This document shows, piece by piece, positions 1 to 10,591 of a DNA stretch of 64,000 bases. Each line of letters opens with the position of its first letter. Position 1 is the first letter of the stretch. The position numbers and the translations under genes were made by a program. The notes under the pieces were generated by a model. The model was not told the DNA's origin. It made no database searches and saw only the letters and a list, made by a program, of their open reading frames with translations. This DNA is from Sulfurimonas sp. (GTDB lineage: Bacteria > Campylobacterota > Campylobacteria > Campylobacterales > Sulfurimonadaceae), in the NCBI GenBank assembly GCA_028687935.1, contig JAQTZE010000006.1, forward strand, positions 1-64,000. The letters run 5' to 3'.

Positions 1-1829
1 CTGCCATAAAAAACCATTTTGAAAGAGAAGAAGAGCTTTTTAAAATGGGGATAAAATCGCTTTGTCTCTTTTTTATAGATAGAGTAGATAAATACCTCAC
101 GGATGATGGAATCAACGGCGCATTGGCACAGCTTTTTGAGAAGCTTTATCTTGCAAATTTGGATGAGATTTTAAAAAAAGAGACGCTTGATGCAAAGTAT
201 AAAACTTATCTTTTAAAAACAAAAGAACGCGTCAAAGAGGTGCATAGCGGGTACTTCGCAAAGTCGAAAAAAGAGGGAGACGAAGCCGAAGCGATAGAGC
301 TAATTCTTAACAAAAAAGAGGAACTTTTGAGTTTTGAGAGCGATTTGCGTTTTATCTTTTCGCAATGGGCGTTGCAAGAGGGGTGGGATAATCCAAATGT
401 AATGACTCTTTGTAAATTAGCTCCAAGTAACTCTAAAATATCTAAACTCCAACAAATCGGACGCGGTCTGCGTCTAGCGGTAAATCAAGACGGCAAGAGA
501 ATTACAAAAGAAGATAGCAATTTTGACTTTGTCAATGAGCTTTTTGTAGTCGTGCCATCAACGGAGAGCGATTTTGTAAGCTCCATCCAAAATGAGATAA
601 GCCAAAACAGTATCAAGCAGGTTTCTAAAGTGTTCAATGAAGATGTGATGGTAGATAATGCCATCGCAACAACTCCAAGAAACGCAGTAAAACTTTTGGA
701 TACATTGGCTGAGATGGGCTTTATATCGATAGATGAAAATGATGTGAGTGAGATAATACTCACAAAAGAGGCCTACGCCGCAAGAGCAAAAGAGCTTGAA
801 ACACTCGATATCAAAGGGTGTGACAACCAAAAACTGGGAGAGTATTTTGACAGCTTCTTTAAAACTACAAGCCGTATAAAAACCAAAGAGAGAAGTGTCA
901 GCAAAGATAAGGGCAAAATCAAAATCAATCAAGAAAACTTTGCAAAGTTCAAAGCACTTTGGGATATTTTAAATCACGATGCAGTCGTGAAATACGACAT
1001 AGATAGTGAGATTTTAGTACAAAAAGCAAAAGAGAAAATCAATCAAAACTTCATAATAAACGGACAAGACATCATTGTAAAACGAGATTCAAACATTGAA
1101 GACAAAACTAAACACGATAGTCAAAGCGATACAGTATTTATAGAAACGCACTCCATCTTTACGCTTTATGAGTTTATAAAAGCACTCTCAAACAACACAA
1201 AACTAAGTATGCAAACGGTGGCAAGAGTTTTAGGTGCGATAGATGAAGAGAAGTTCGCACTTATACCCAAAAATGAAAATGTAGCTCTAAAAAAAATAAA
1301 AGAACAACTTATCAGTGCCATCTATGAAACCATCATCAACAAAATTTCTTACGACATCAAAGAGATACGCACTTCAAATATCAAAGATACTATCAATGTT
1401 GGGAGCTTGGGAAGAGAGACTTATAAAATCACTAAAAAAACGATACGAGAAAAATCGATTTATGATGAGGATTTTATGGAGGTCGATAGTGAGCTTGAAA
1501 AAACCATCATTGATGAATCTGACGATAAAAGAATCACCGTATTTGGAAAACTGCCACGGGTAAATATCCCCACGGCTCATGGAAGAAACTATAATCCTGA
1601 CTTTGGATATGTTATAGAAGCCAATGATAAAAAAGAGCTCTATTTTGTCGTAGAGGCTAAGGGATACGACACCTTTGAAGAGATAAGTGATAGTGAAAAA
1701 CTAAAAATCAAAAGCGCAGAAGCTTTTTTTGTTGCATTACAAAACAAAGGGTTGAATGTGAAGTACGAAACCAAACTCAATGCTCCGACATTGTCGCGAT
1801 TGATAAGTGATATTTTAAAAGAGCAATAA
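1..1829 (+). CDS. Type III restriction enzyme Res subunit, C-terminal part
   Basis: The reading frame is open from base 3, so the gene starts before the window. The first ATG in view, at 45, is internal. Numbering from that Met, helicase motif V lies at about 106-117 (SQWALQEGWDNP) and motif VI at 136-143 (QQIGRGLR). The C-terminus has a PD-(D/E)xK nuclease core with PDF followed by VVEAKG at about residues 535-560. These are marks of the Res subunit of type III restriction systems, which translocates or switches on DNA and cuts it together with a Mod methyltransferase. Mod would be expected upstream, outside the window. No frameshift is visible, so the enzyme looks functional. Confidence 0.9.
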   Translation, partial: AIKNHFEREEELFKMGIKSLCLFFIDRVDKYLTDDGINGALAQLFEKLYLANLDEILKKETLDAKYKTYLLKTKERVKEVHSGYFAKSKKEGDEAEAIELILNKKEELLSFESDLRFIFSQWALQEGWDNPNVMTLCKLAPSNSKISKLQQIGRGLRLAVNQDGKRITKEDSNFDFVNELFVVVPSTESDFVSSIQNEISQNSIKQVSKVFNEDVMVDNAIATTPRNAVKLLDTLAEMGFISIDENDVSEIILTKEAYAARAKELETLDIKGCDNQKLGEYFDSFFKTTSRIKTKERSVSKDKGKIKINQENFAKFKALWDILNHDAVVKYDIDSEILVQKAKEKINQNFIINGQDIIVKRDSNIEDKTKHDSQSDTVFIETHSIFTLYEFIKALSNNTKLSMQTVARVLGAIDEEKFALIPKNENVALKKIKEQLISAIYETIINKISYDIKEIRTSNIKDTINVGSLGRETYKITKKTIREKSIYDEDFMEVDSELEKTIIDESDDKRITVFGKLPRVNIPTAHGRNYNPDFGYVIEANDKKELYFVVEAKGYDTFEEISDSEKLKIKSAEAFFVALQNKGLNVKYETKLNAPTLSRLISDILKEQ

Positions 1830-1889
1830 GTATTTGCTACTATAGATTTAAGCGCAATTGAACTAAAATATCAAAAATAAGGAAAAACT

Positions 1890-2372
1890 ATGCAAATCAC
1901 AAAAAATATACTTGTAAATATTGAATACCGTTTGAGCGATGAAAATAATAACCACCTCAATCCAGATGAGGGAGAGCTTATCTATCTTCATGGCGGCCAT
2001 GGGCATATATTTCAAGAGCTTGAAGATGCACTTGAGGGGAAAAAAGCTGGGGATACTTTTAAAGTAACACTGAGACCTGAACAAGCTTTTGGCCTACACA
2101 ATGAAGAGCTTTTAGTCCAAGAGCCACTCAGCGAACTGCCTGAGGATATTTTTATCGGGATGGAGCTTGATGGTTTGGATGAGCAAACGCAGGAGAGTAT
2201 TCTCTATGTAGTGACAGATATAGAAGATGATTTTGCTACGCTTAACGCAAACCACCCTCTTGCAGGACTCACTCTGACTTTTGAGGGAACGATCACAGAA
2301 CTCGAAGAACTCACTCAAGAGGGAATCGACGAGATTTTAGCACACGAGCATCATGAGCATCACGAGCATTAA
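1890..2372 (+). CDS. slyD: FKBP-type peptidyl-prolyl isomerase, SlyD-like
   Basis: A 160-residue protein with the FKBP/SlyD layout: an N-terminal half-domain, a conserved patch near residues 30-75 (HGGHGHIFQELEDALEG, then PEQAFG), an inserted chaperone-like domain, and a His-rich tail HEHHEHHEH. SlyD proteins catalyse proline isomerisation in the cytoplasm and bind nickel through such tails. Nickel binding is inferred here from the tail only. The AAGGA ribosome site sits just upstream of the ATG. It stands alone between the Res gene and a convergent protease gene. Confidence 0.88.
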   Translation: MQITKNILVNIEYRLSDENNNHLNPDEGELIYLHGGHGHIFQELEDALEGKKAGDTFKVTLRPEQAFGLHNEELLVQEPLSELPEDIFIGMELDGLDEQTQESILYVVTDIEDDFATLNANHPLAGLTLTFEGTITELEELTQEGIDEILAHEHHEHHEH

Positions 2373-2393
2373 GCTCTTGTGCTCTATTTTTTA
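2364..2393 (+). terminator. Terminator-like hairpin between slyD and the M48 gene
   Basis: GAGCA at 2364-2368 pairs with TGCTC at 2380-2384, and a T-rich run follows. The hairpin overlaps the stop codons of both convergent genes, so it could act in both directions. The stem is only five base pairs. Confidence 0.45.
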
Positions 2394-3133
2394 TTCAGCT
2401 CTTTGACTATTTGAGAAATTCTTTCTATTCTATTGTCATCATTTGGATGCGTTGAGAGAAACTCAGGTTGTGCTGCACCTTTAGCGGCTTTCATATTTTT
2501 CCAAAACGCAACCGCTTCATTGATATTATATCCCGCTTTTTTCATCAGATGCACCCCTATTTCATCGGCTTCATACTCATGACTTCTACTATATGGGAGC
2601 ATAACACCAAGCTGCGTTCCATACCCATACGCCGTATTAAACGCAGAGCTGTACTCTGGAGCAGTAGCACCTACGAGAATATTTCCCAAGGTTTGTACAC
2701 CGCTTGAAATCTGTTGATGACTCATACGCTCTGCCCCGTGTCTTGCAAGCGCGTGCGCTATCTCATGTGACATCACTGTTGCGAGTTGGTCATCGTTGTG
2801 CGCCATAGAAAGAATACCCGTATAGACGACGACTTTGCCTCCAGGCATACAAAACGCATTGACCTGTTTGTCATCTACAAGGTTAAATTCCCATTTAAAA
2901 TCTTTTCTATCGGCTGCAAGCGCTATTTTTTCGCCTATCTTTTTGACACGAGCACTCTGCGTTTTATCCGTGCTTATCTTTGCTTTGGATAAAAACTCTT
3001 CATAGCCCTTCTCTCCAAGTGCGTTTTCTTCACTCGGTGACATCAAAAGCACCTGACTTCTTTGCGTCACAGGTGCAGTTCCCATACAACCTACAAACAA
3101 AAACGCAGTACACAGTAAAATTAGTTTTTTCAT
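2384..3133 (-). CDS. M48 family metalloprotease, lipoprotein
   Basis: The start was set at 3133 because AGGAG lies seven bases upstream of that ATG and the protein then opens with a good lipoprotein signal (MKKLILLCTAFLFVGC, lipid Cys at 16). The longer frame to 3178 adds only non-signal residues. The zinc motif HEIAH is at 123-127, followed by ARHG and by a downstream EYEAD that supplies the third ligand. About 249 residues, matching small BepA/LoiP-like M48 proteases that act in the periplasm on envelope proteins. Single gene, convergent with slyD. Confidence 0.88.
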   Translation of the reverse strand: MKKLILLCTAFLFVGCMGTAPVTQRSQVLLMSPSEENALGEKGYEEFLSKAKISTDKTQSARVKKIGEKIALAADRKDFKWEFNLVDDKQVNAFCMPGGKVVVYTGILSMAHNDDQLATVMSHEIAHALARHGAERMSHQQISSGVQTLGNILVGATAPEYSSAFNTAYGYGTQLGVMLPYSRSHEYEADEIGVHLMKKAGYNINEAVAFWKNMKAAKGAAQPEFLSTHPNDDNRIERISQIVKELNKK

Positions 3134-3284
3134 CTTAGCTCCTATTTTTTGTATTTTATCAAAATTAAAATAAATCATCTCCTTACATTTTTGTCTCTCT
3201 TTTGTCCTATATATGTTCGCATCCTAGCCTCTTTGCCTAGAACACGATATGCATCATAATCATAAAAAAGTAAAGGCATTTGTT

Positions 3285-3725
3285 ATGAAGATAGCTCTCC
3301 CGCTCAACGACTCTCTTGCAATCTATCATGACAATGCGCATACGGCGCCGAAGTTTGGTATCTACAATATAGATACAAACGCGCACGACATCCATGTGAC
3401 TCTAAATACTATTATTGAAAACCCTTGGAGCAGAGTCGAGTGCCATGACTTTGAGATGCAGCAAAAAAAATGCGACTGTAATCTCGAACACCAACAAAGC
3501 ATCCAGCACAAATGTGAACACTACACACTACTAGAACTCATCCACGGATGCAGTTTTTTACTTGCAAACAAATATTGCCAGAACACAAAAACGATGATGA
3601 AAAACGGCGGCATCACTATCTTTAAGATACCGCCTATCGCAAAACATATAGATATGGCGATAAAAAACTTTTTAATAGGAGCTTCCCTTGCGCGTACACT
3701 CAAGCACATACACCATGAATCTTGA
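3285..3725 (+). CDS. NifX/NafY-like iron-molybdenum cofactor binding protein
   Basis: From the ATG at 3285 the protein begins MKIALPLNDSLAIYHDNAH, the usual opening of the dinitrogenase Fe-Mo cofactor domain (NifX, NafY, NifB C-terminus). Such proteins carry FeMo-co or its NifB precursor between assembly proteins. The middle is rich in Cys and His (CDC near residue 65, HKCEH near 76), suitable for metal binding. A twelve-residue extension to 3249 is possible, but AAAGG before 3285 favours the shorter form. It is the first gene of a rightward operon ending at 8664, which places it in nitrogenase assembly. No nifHDK lies in the window, so the role is inferred from family and neighbours. Confidence 0.7.
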   Translation: MKIALPLNDSLAIYHDNAHTAPKFGIYNIDTNAHDIHVTLNTIIENPWSRVECHDFEMQQKKCDCNLEHQQSIQHKCEHYTLLELIHGCSFLLANKYCQNTKTMMKNGGITIFKIPPIAKHIDMAIKNFLIGASLARTLKHIHHES

Positions 3726-4203
3726 AGAGCAGCCTCTTGATATAGGCTATGCATCTGAAAAAGTAGCCCTCGTTGATGCCGAAAAAAAAGAGGCTTTTAT
3801 CGGTGGGCACAACGGTAAAACGCAGCTCTTTATCACAACACCTTTTATAGACGCTGCGTTTACACAAGAGCTCAAAGCCCTCCAAGAGATATTGCCAAAA
3901 GGCGGTCTGCATGAGGTGACAGCAGCGCTGATAGTTGCAAACGATAGACATACAAACCCTGCGCTCGAAGGTATTGATTTTTATATCGATGAGGGCGAGG
4001 AGTTTGGAGATTTTTATGGGGTGCGTCTTCGCGGCGAACCGTATGAGGGTGAGTTTACAAAAGCGCTTATCCTCGTATCCAAAGACGGAGCCATCTACTA
4101 CGATGAGTTTCTCGGCGATCTCGCAGATACCTTTAATCTCGACACACTTTATAGAAAAATAGCAGCAGCACAACTCTGCTATACAGGAAAAGGATGCCAC
4201 TAA
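3688..4203 (+). CDS. Thiol-peroxidase-like protein lacking the peroxidatic Cys
   Basis: AGGAG six bases before the TTG at 3688 selects that start. It overlaps the previous gene by 38 bases. The ATG at 3715 has no ribosome site. The 171-residue protein aligns by eye with Tpx/AhpC-type redoxins: the PFID segment at 52-55 matches the PS(L/I)DT-x-x-C active-site loop, but the Cys position is Thr59. The segment DEGEEFGDFYGVRLRG also fits Tpx. The only cysteines are near the C-terminus (CYTGKGC). It is therefore unlikely to be a normal peroxidase. A scaffold, chaperone or metal-handling role in the nif operon is a guess. Confidence 0.6.
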   Translation: MRVHSSTYTMNLEEQPLDIGYASEKVALVDAEKKEAFIGGHNGKTQLFITTPFIDAAFTQELKALQEILPKGGLHEVTAALIVANDRHTNPALEGIDFYIDEGEEFGDFYGVRLRGEPYEGEFTKALILVSKDGAIYYDEFLGDLADTFNLDTLYRKIAAAQLCYTGKGCH

Positions 4204-5033
4204 TGAATGATGTAATTGAAACAATTAAAAAAGAGTTGAGAAATCAGACCACCGTCCCTTACTTCGGACTCGGGATATTTGCGCAAACGCAGACAAAAAG
4301 CGGCGAGCAAATGCCCTATGACTCAGACTCGATGATATATATGCTCAACGACGGCAGAGAGATGAGCAAACGCCTCATGTTTGAATACTCTCGCGCTGCG
4401 ATGCACCTTGAAGAGCGCCGTGGAGTGAGCTATCTACAGCAACTCGTCAATCATCTCTACACAAAAGATTATGAGCCAACCGCGCTACATAAAGCGATCA
4501 TCGATATGTTGCCAAGATATATCATCGACACCAACAGAGACCCAAAACTCCAAGAGCTTCTTGCCTATGAGCCACACTGTCTCATAATCGGCAAGTCACG
4601 CATCACGGCTGAGAAAAACCGCTATGAAACCTACGAATATGATGTAGAAAACAAGAAATATTTTCTCGTAGAAGATGATGTGCTTGATGATGCAAAAAAG
4701 ATACTTTTCAAACCGATGGGTTCTACGCTTCCTGAGCCTACTTTTGTTATGTCTGATGCGGATTATGTGGATTGGCTCACAGAAGCGATGGGCGGATTTG
4801 CCCTGCCTCCAGTGCTCAAAAGCTACAGAAAAGCGAAAAAATATCTCTTTTTGGGGACTTCATTCGACAGAGATACAGACAGAATGGTCGCCAATGAGCT
4901 GACACTTGATCTAGAGGGCGGTTACGTCATCACAGATAAGGAACTCGGTAAAAAAGAGAAAAAGTTTGTAGAAAAACATAATCTCGAAGTAATTCCTCTC
5001 TCGCTTGAAGAATTTATCAAAGAATTTATTTAA
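4203..5033 (+). CDS. SIR2-like domain protein in the nif accessory operon
   Basis: The ATG at 4203 overlaps the previous stop as TAATG, which favours coupled translation. An alternative ATG lies at 4194. The protein has about 276 residues. Near the N-terminus VPYFGLGIF resembles the VPFxGAGxS nucleotide loop of SIR2_2 proteins, but the GAGxS core is altered. The C-terminal part has YLFLGTSFDRDTDR, similar to the second SIR2_2 motif (LFIGYSxxDxD). I read it as a diverged SIR2-fold protein; NAD hydrolysis cannot be assumed. It sits between the redoxin-like gene and clpP, and its job in nitrogen fixation is unknown. Confidence 0.5.
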   Translation: MNDVIETIKKELRNQTTVPYFGLGIFAQTQTKSGEQMPYDSDSMIYMLNDGREMSKRLMFEYSRAAMHLEERRGVSYLQQLVNHLYTKDYEPTALHKAIIDMLPRYIIDTNRDPKLQELLAYEPHCLIIGKSRITAEKNRYETYEYDVENKKYFLVEDDVLDDAKKILFKPMGSTLPEPTFVMSDADYVDWLTEAMGGFALPPVLKSYRKAKKYLFLGTSFDRDTDRMVANELTLDLEGGYVITDKELGKKEKKFVEKHNLEVIPLSLEEFIKEFI

Positions 5034-5054
5034 TCTCATTCCAAGGATATAGAT

Positions 5055-5650
5055 ATGCCAGTTATTCCAACAGTAAAAGACCGTTCCCCTCGTGGAGAGC
5101 GATACTTTGACCTTTTTTCAAAACTCTTAAACGACAGAGTTATCATGATAACCGAACAAGTCGATGACCATATGATGGGCATCATCGTCTCTCAGCTGCT
5201 CTACCTCGATGCAGAAGACTCAAGCGAGCCTATCCACCTCTATATAAGCTCACCTGGTGGTTCTGTCATGGCGGGACTCGCTATTTTGGACACGATGGAG
5301 CTTATCAGCGCTCCCGTTTATACTTACGCTATGGGCATGGTCGCTTCTATGGCGGCGGTCATCTTTACCTGTGGAGAAAAAGGGCATAGATATATCATGC
5401 CAAACGCAGAGGTGATGATACACCAGCCTCTAGGCGGGACTTCAGGTCAAGCAAGTGACATAGAGATTCAGGCGAATCATATCATCAGCCTCAAAAAAAG
5501 ACTCTACAAGATCATTGCAAAGGCGACTGGCAGACATGTGAAGACTATTGAAAAAGAGAGCGATCGTGACAACTATTTTGAAGCATCTAAAGCGATTGAG
5601 TTCGGATTGGCCGACGCAATACTGACAAATGCCAACAAAAAGGATGCCAA

Positions 5651-5654
<4 letters not shown>
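5055..5654 (+). CDS. clpP: ATP-dependent Clp protease proteolytic subunit (nif-linked paralog)
   Basis: A full-length 199-residue ClpP with the catalytic triad in the expected places: Ser98 in GMVASMA, His123 in VMIHQPLGG and Asp172 in SDRDNYF. It would form the tetradecameric peptidase chamber that works with ClpX. The oxyanion-strand motif SSPGGSV is present near 65-71. AAGGA precedes the ATG. The gene overlaps clpX by four bases, so the two subunits are translationally coupled inside the nif accessory operon. That position suggests a second, dedicated ClpXP rather than the housekeeping copy, which should lie elsewhere in the genome. Confidence 0.9.
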
Positions 5655-8040
<2,386 letters not shown>

Positions 8041-8097
8041 AGCAAAGTTTAGAACCAAAATTGCATTGACATATATAAACACCCTCAAGGAATATAT

Positions 8098-8664
8098 ATG
8101 TCAAAAGTACAAGAATTCATCTACAACAACGACCTCCAATGGCAAGCCACATTTAGCGCTAAAACTGATAAATATGACTACGCTTACAGAGGCAGTCTCA
8201 TCATCACTCCGGGCAAAATACTCTCAGCAGACAAACAACTCCCGCCAAAAGCGACTGCAAAACAGACGATACTTATCTCTGATGGAGATGTGATAGATTT
8301 TATAACATGTGAACTTGAAACACTTGACTTTTTTGAGCTGTTTGTAGAGAGATACAAAGAACTCCTCTCTCCAAAAGGTCTCTATATCCTGTTTGTAACA
8401 GACTCTGATGGAAACGGAAAGTTTGTCTATGAAGGCATCACTTTTTATATGTTTACACTCGATGAGAGTTCTGTATGGAACGAGCTTGTAGATTATGCAG
8501 ATCTCTCCAAGGGTGATTTGAAAAAGATGAGCGCCGAAGAGAAGATAGACACCCTCTTTGATGAGATAAAATCAACACCGCTCAGATGTCCAGAACTCGC
8601 CTACGACGCTATCAAAGCACTCAAAAACGCAAGCAAAACAAAAACTCTCTTTGGAGCAGTTTAG
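8098..8664 (+). CDS. Unknown protein, last gene of the nif accessory operon
   Basis: A 188-residue soluble protein that I do not recognise. AAGGA precedes its ATG. It is acidic, with no signal peptide or membrane segment. The middle (LLSPKGLYILFVTDSDGNGKF) looks like a beta-strand with a Gly/Asp turn. The C-terminal 50 residues are helical and Lys-rich. It is 57 bases after nifS in the same direction and is followed by the inverted AAACGCA palindrome, so it probably closes the operon. Codon use and the AAACGCA motif inside it match the core genome. Confidence 0.75.
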   Translation: MSKVQEFIYNNDLQWQATFSAKTDKYDYAYRGSLIITPGKILSADKQLPPKATAKQTILISDGDVIDFITCELETLDFFELFVERYKELLSPKGLYILFVTDSDGNGKFVYEGITFYMFTLDESSVWNELVDYADLSKGDLKKMSAEEKIDTLFDEIKSTPLRCPELAYDAIKALKNASKTKTLFGAV

Positions 8665-8679
8665 TCTCTGCTTCAAACT

Positions 8680-8699
8680 CTAAACGCAGCTGCGTTTGG
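8680..8699. repeat. Inverted pair of the AAACGCA motif after the nif operon
   Basis: A near-perfect 20-bp palindrome made of AAACGCAG and its complement, 15 bases after the stop of the last nif operon gene. The same palindrome, perfect, stands at 11115-11134. The two bracket the inserted block between them. It may serve as a terminator stem and as a paired copy of the genome-wide AAACGCA signal. Confidence 0.6.
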
Positions 8700-8725
8700 A
8701 GGAATCTTACTTACTTCCTCATTCC

Positions 8726-8811
8726 CTCGTTCCCATCGTCCTCGATGGGAATGCATACAAATAAAATCACAAAGTGACATACAAACTCCCAAGCTGGAGC
8801 ATGGGAGCGAG
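8726..8811 (+). repeat. 86-bp structured repeat, copy 1
   Basis: First of three near-identical copies. The ends are inverted repeats (CTCGTTCCCA and TGGGAGCGAG, nine of ten paired). Inside are a nine-pair hairpin TTCCCATCG/CGATGGGAA with loop TCCT, a small TCAC-AAA-GTGA hairpin, and an imperfect hairpin CTCCCA..TGGGAG. The whole folds like a three-armed cloverleaf. There is no coding potential. This resembles small non-autonomous palindromic elements (REP/MITE type). Confidence 0.75.
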
Positions 8812-8901
8812 ACAACAAAACTATTGCATTTTATAATATTTTCAACATTAAAACTAACATCTGATGTGTCGTTTATTTAGTAAATTTCAAGCTGTTTAGC
8901 A

Positions 8902-8907
8902 TATAAT
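8902..8907 (+). promoter_or_regulatory. Possible -10 box for the membrane-protein insert
   Basis: TATAAT lies about 35 bases before the start of the 8948 gene, within DNA that belongs to the insert. No convincing -35 box is seen at the right spacing. Confidence 0.3.
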
Positions 8908-8947
8908 GTTCGTTGAATAAATAGTTATCTATTAAAAGGAAACATGA

Positions 8948-9760
8948 ATGTCAGAAACAACCATATTAACAATAATCCAAGTTTTAGGAGGAGGTTTTTT
9001 TGGATTTCTTATTGCTAAATATTCATTAAATAAACAATTATTGTCTAAAGATATTATATATACAAAAGAAGTATTAAGTCTGTTGAGTCTTCATGAAGAA
9101 GATACTAATCAAATTCGTGTTTCTGTCAAAAAATCTATATTAACTGGGGATATTAATGATTCAACCGAAGATATTGAAATTAAAAATGCACATGCACATG
9201 CAATAAAAATTAAGAATAAGGGAAATATAGAAGCCACTGATTTATTTTTTGATATTGGTTTTGATAAAGAAATTAAAATAATATCTTATTCAATCTTCCC
9301 AGAACCAAGTAATTCATATCCAATTACTATAAGTAAAAACATTTCTAAGCAAAATATTTTAAATATTTCAATTCCATATCTAAATAAGAATCAAACTATT
9401 ATTGTTTCAATAATTACAACTGGTTCTGATGAAGAACCAGAAAGTACAATTATTGGAAATGGAAAAGGAATTGAAGTTAGGGAGTTTGAAAAAAGTGAAA
9501 CTTTTTTTATTTTATTTTTTGTAAGTTTTGTATTATCAATGTTTTTAATACAAATATTATTTGATTCATATTTTATAGAAGAAGACAGATTTTCAAGTTA
9601 TTTGCCAGAATATATTATTAATTTTATTGGTGGTAAAATAATTTCAGTAAGTATCCCAATTATTGAATTCCCATTATATATCAAAATAATTGCATTAGCT
9701 TCAAGTTTTTCATTAGTTATTTATTCTATATATCAAAGTATTAAAAGAAGTAAATTTTAA
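8948..9760 (+). CDS. Unknown membrane protein in the cassette block
   Basis: 270 residues. One N-terminal membrane segment (about residues 7-24), a long hydrophilic middle, and two C-terminal membrane segments (near 185-205 and 242-262). The middle contains IKIKNKGNIEATDLFFDIGF, an immunoglobulin-like pattern of the kind 'N-x-G-x2-x-A-x2-L-x-F-D'. A similar pattern occurs in the TM protein at 24968-25768. AAAAGGA precedes the start. Base composition is clearly more AT-rich than the nif genes on either side, and the gene stands between repeat copies 1 and 2, so it is acquired. Function unknown. Confidence 0.7.
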   Translation: MSETTILTIIQVLGGGFFGFLIAKYSLNKQLLSKDIIYTKEVLSLLSLHEEDTNQIRVSVKKSILTGDINDSTEDIEIKNAHAHAIKIKNKGNIEATDLFFDIGFDKEIKIISYSIFPEPSNSYPITISKNISKQNILNISIPYLNKNQTIIVSIITTGSDEEPESTIIGNGKGIEVREFEKSETFFILFFVSFVLSMFLIQILFDSYFIEEDRFSSYLPEYIINFIGGKIISVSIPIIEFPLYIKIIALASSFSLVIYSIYQSIKRSKF

Positions 9761-9781
9761 AAGTATATAACAAAATATTTC

Positions 9782-9865
9782 CTCGTTCCCATCGTCCTCG
9801 ATGGGAATGCCTAAATAAAATCACAAAGTGACATACACACTCCCAAGCTGGAGCATGGGAGCGAG
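9782..9865 (+). repeat. 86-bp structured repeat, copy 2 (84 bp)
   Basis: Same element as copy 1 with a two-base deletion in the linker after the first hairpin; both end arms are intact. The GNAT gene's ribosome site begins two to three bases after the repeat ends, so the repeat lies in the 5' leader of that gene. Confidence 0.75.
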
Positions 9866-9880
9866 AAAAAGGAATACAAC

Positions 9881-10309
9881 TTGATAACAATAAAATTAAT
9901 TAAATCAACTGAAATTTATTCAATAATTCCCTTACTTCAAATACTTAATTCAAATATTTCAGAAGATACATTAAAGTCTAGATTAGATCAAATGCTAAAA
10001 GAGGGCTATCAATGTATTGGGGCTTTTGAAAATAATAATTTAATTGGTATATGTGGATTATGGATACTTACAAAATATTATGTAGGAAAACATATTGAAC
10101 CTGACAATATGATAATCCATCCAAATTATCAAAATAAAAATATAGGCTCAAAGTTAATGCATTGGATTGATGAATTTGCAAAAGAAAATTCTTGTGCAGC
10201 AAGCGAACTTAATTGCTATATAAATAATGAGAAAGCTCATAAGTTTTATAAAAAAGAAAACTATGAGGTTATCGCTTTACACTTTCAAAAAAAGTTTAAA
10301 GATGTCTAA
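9881..10309 (+). CDS. GNAT family N-acetyltransferase
   Basis: Starts with TTG at 9881, eight bases after AAGGA. 142 residues with the GNAT fold: strand and helix at the N-terminus, GICGLWIL strand near 57, the acetyl-CoA loop NKNIGSKLMHW near residues 87-97 (the Q/RxxGxG/A class), and the YKKENYEV strand close to the C-terminus. It would acetylate a small molecule or protein; the substrate is not predictable. The stop codon lies inside the left arm of an attC-like site, exactly as in integron gene cassettes. AT-rich, acquired. Confidence 0.82.
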   Translation: MITIKLIKSTEIYSIIPLLQILNSNISEDTLKSRLDQMLKEGYQCIGAFENNNLIGICGLWILTKYYVGKHIEPDNMIIHPNYQNKNIGSKLMHWIDEFAKENSCAASELNCYINNEKAHKFYKKENYEVIALHFQKKFKDV

Positions 10310-10373
10310 CAAGTACGAGGAGACCAATAATTTACCCTAGCGGGAAAATTATCGCTCACGACAACTGTTAGAC
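10304..10373 (+). other. attC-like recombination site (integron cassette end)
   Basis: GTCTAAC at 10304-10310 fits R'' (RYYYAAC) and GTTAGAC at 10367-10373 fits R' (GTTRRRY). The 70 bases between the outer ends fold as an imperfect hairpin with an eight-pair outer stem and an inner ATAATTT/AAATTAT stem. The GNAT stop codon is inside R'', as usual for cassettes. A lone R''-like ATCTAAC follows the toxin gene at 11092-11098 without a partner. No integrase of the IntI type is in view, so this is a candidate only. Confidence 0.5.
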
Positions 10374-10396
10374 TAATATAAAAAGGAGTAGACCTC

Positions 10397-10482
10397 CTCG
10401 TTTCCATCGTCCTCGATGGGAATGCATACAAATAAAATCACAAATTGACATATACACTTCCAAGCTGGAGCATGAGAGCGAG
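10397..10482 (+). repeat. 86-bp structured repeat, copy 3
   Basis: Third copy, with a few substitutions: one turns a C-G pair of the first hairpin into a T-G pair, and others weaken the last hairpin. It is the most diverged of the three and lies upstream of the toxin-antitoxin promoter. Confidence 0.72.
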
Positions 10483-10532
10483 AAAAACACAAACCGTCAC
10501 CAGAGATAAACCTTATATGTAAAAATAATCAA

Positions 10533-10561
10533 TTGACAATATGAATAAATTTGAATACAAT
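10533..10561 (+). promoter_or_regulatory. Strong sigma-70 promoter of the toxin-antitoxin pair
   Basis: TTGACA at 10533-10538, a 17-base spacer, and TACAAT at 10556-10561. This is the best consensus promoter in the window. It lies about 30 bases before the antitoxin start, with an AT-rich stretch between that could hold the antitoxin operator. Confidence 0.7.
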
Positions 10562-10591
10562 AGGGTATATAAATATTCAAAAGGAGTAGTT

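Noticed and set aside
3688..4203. Functional thiol peroxidase
   Set aside because: The peroxidatic Cys is replaced by Thr and no resolving Cys is in the expected place.
8726..10482. Three repeats as a CRISPR array
   Set aside because: The repeats are 86 bp and spaced by 600-970 bp of coding DNA; there are no cas genes.
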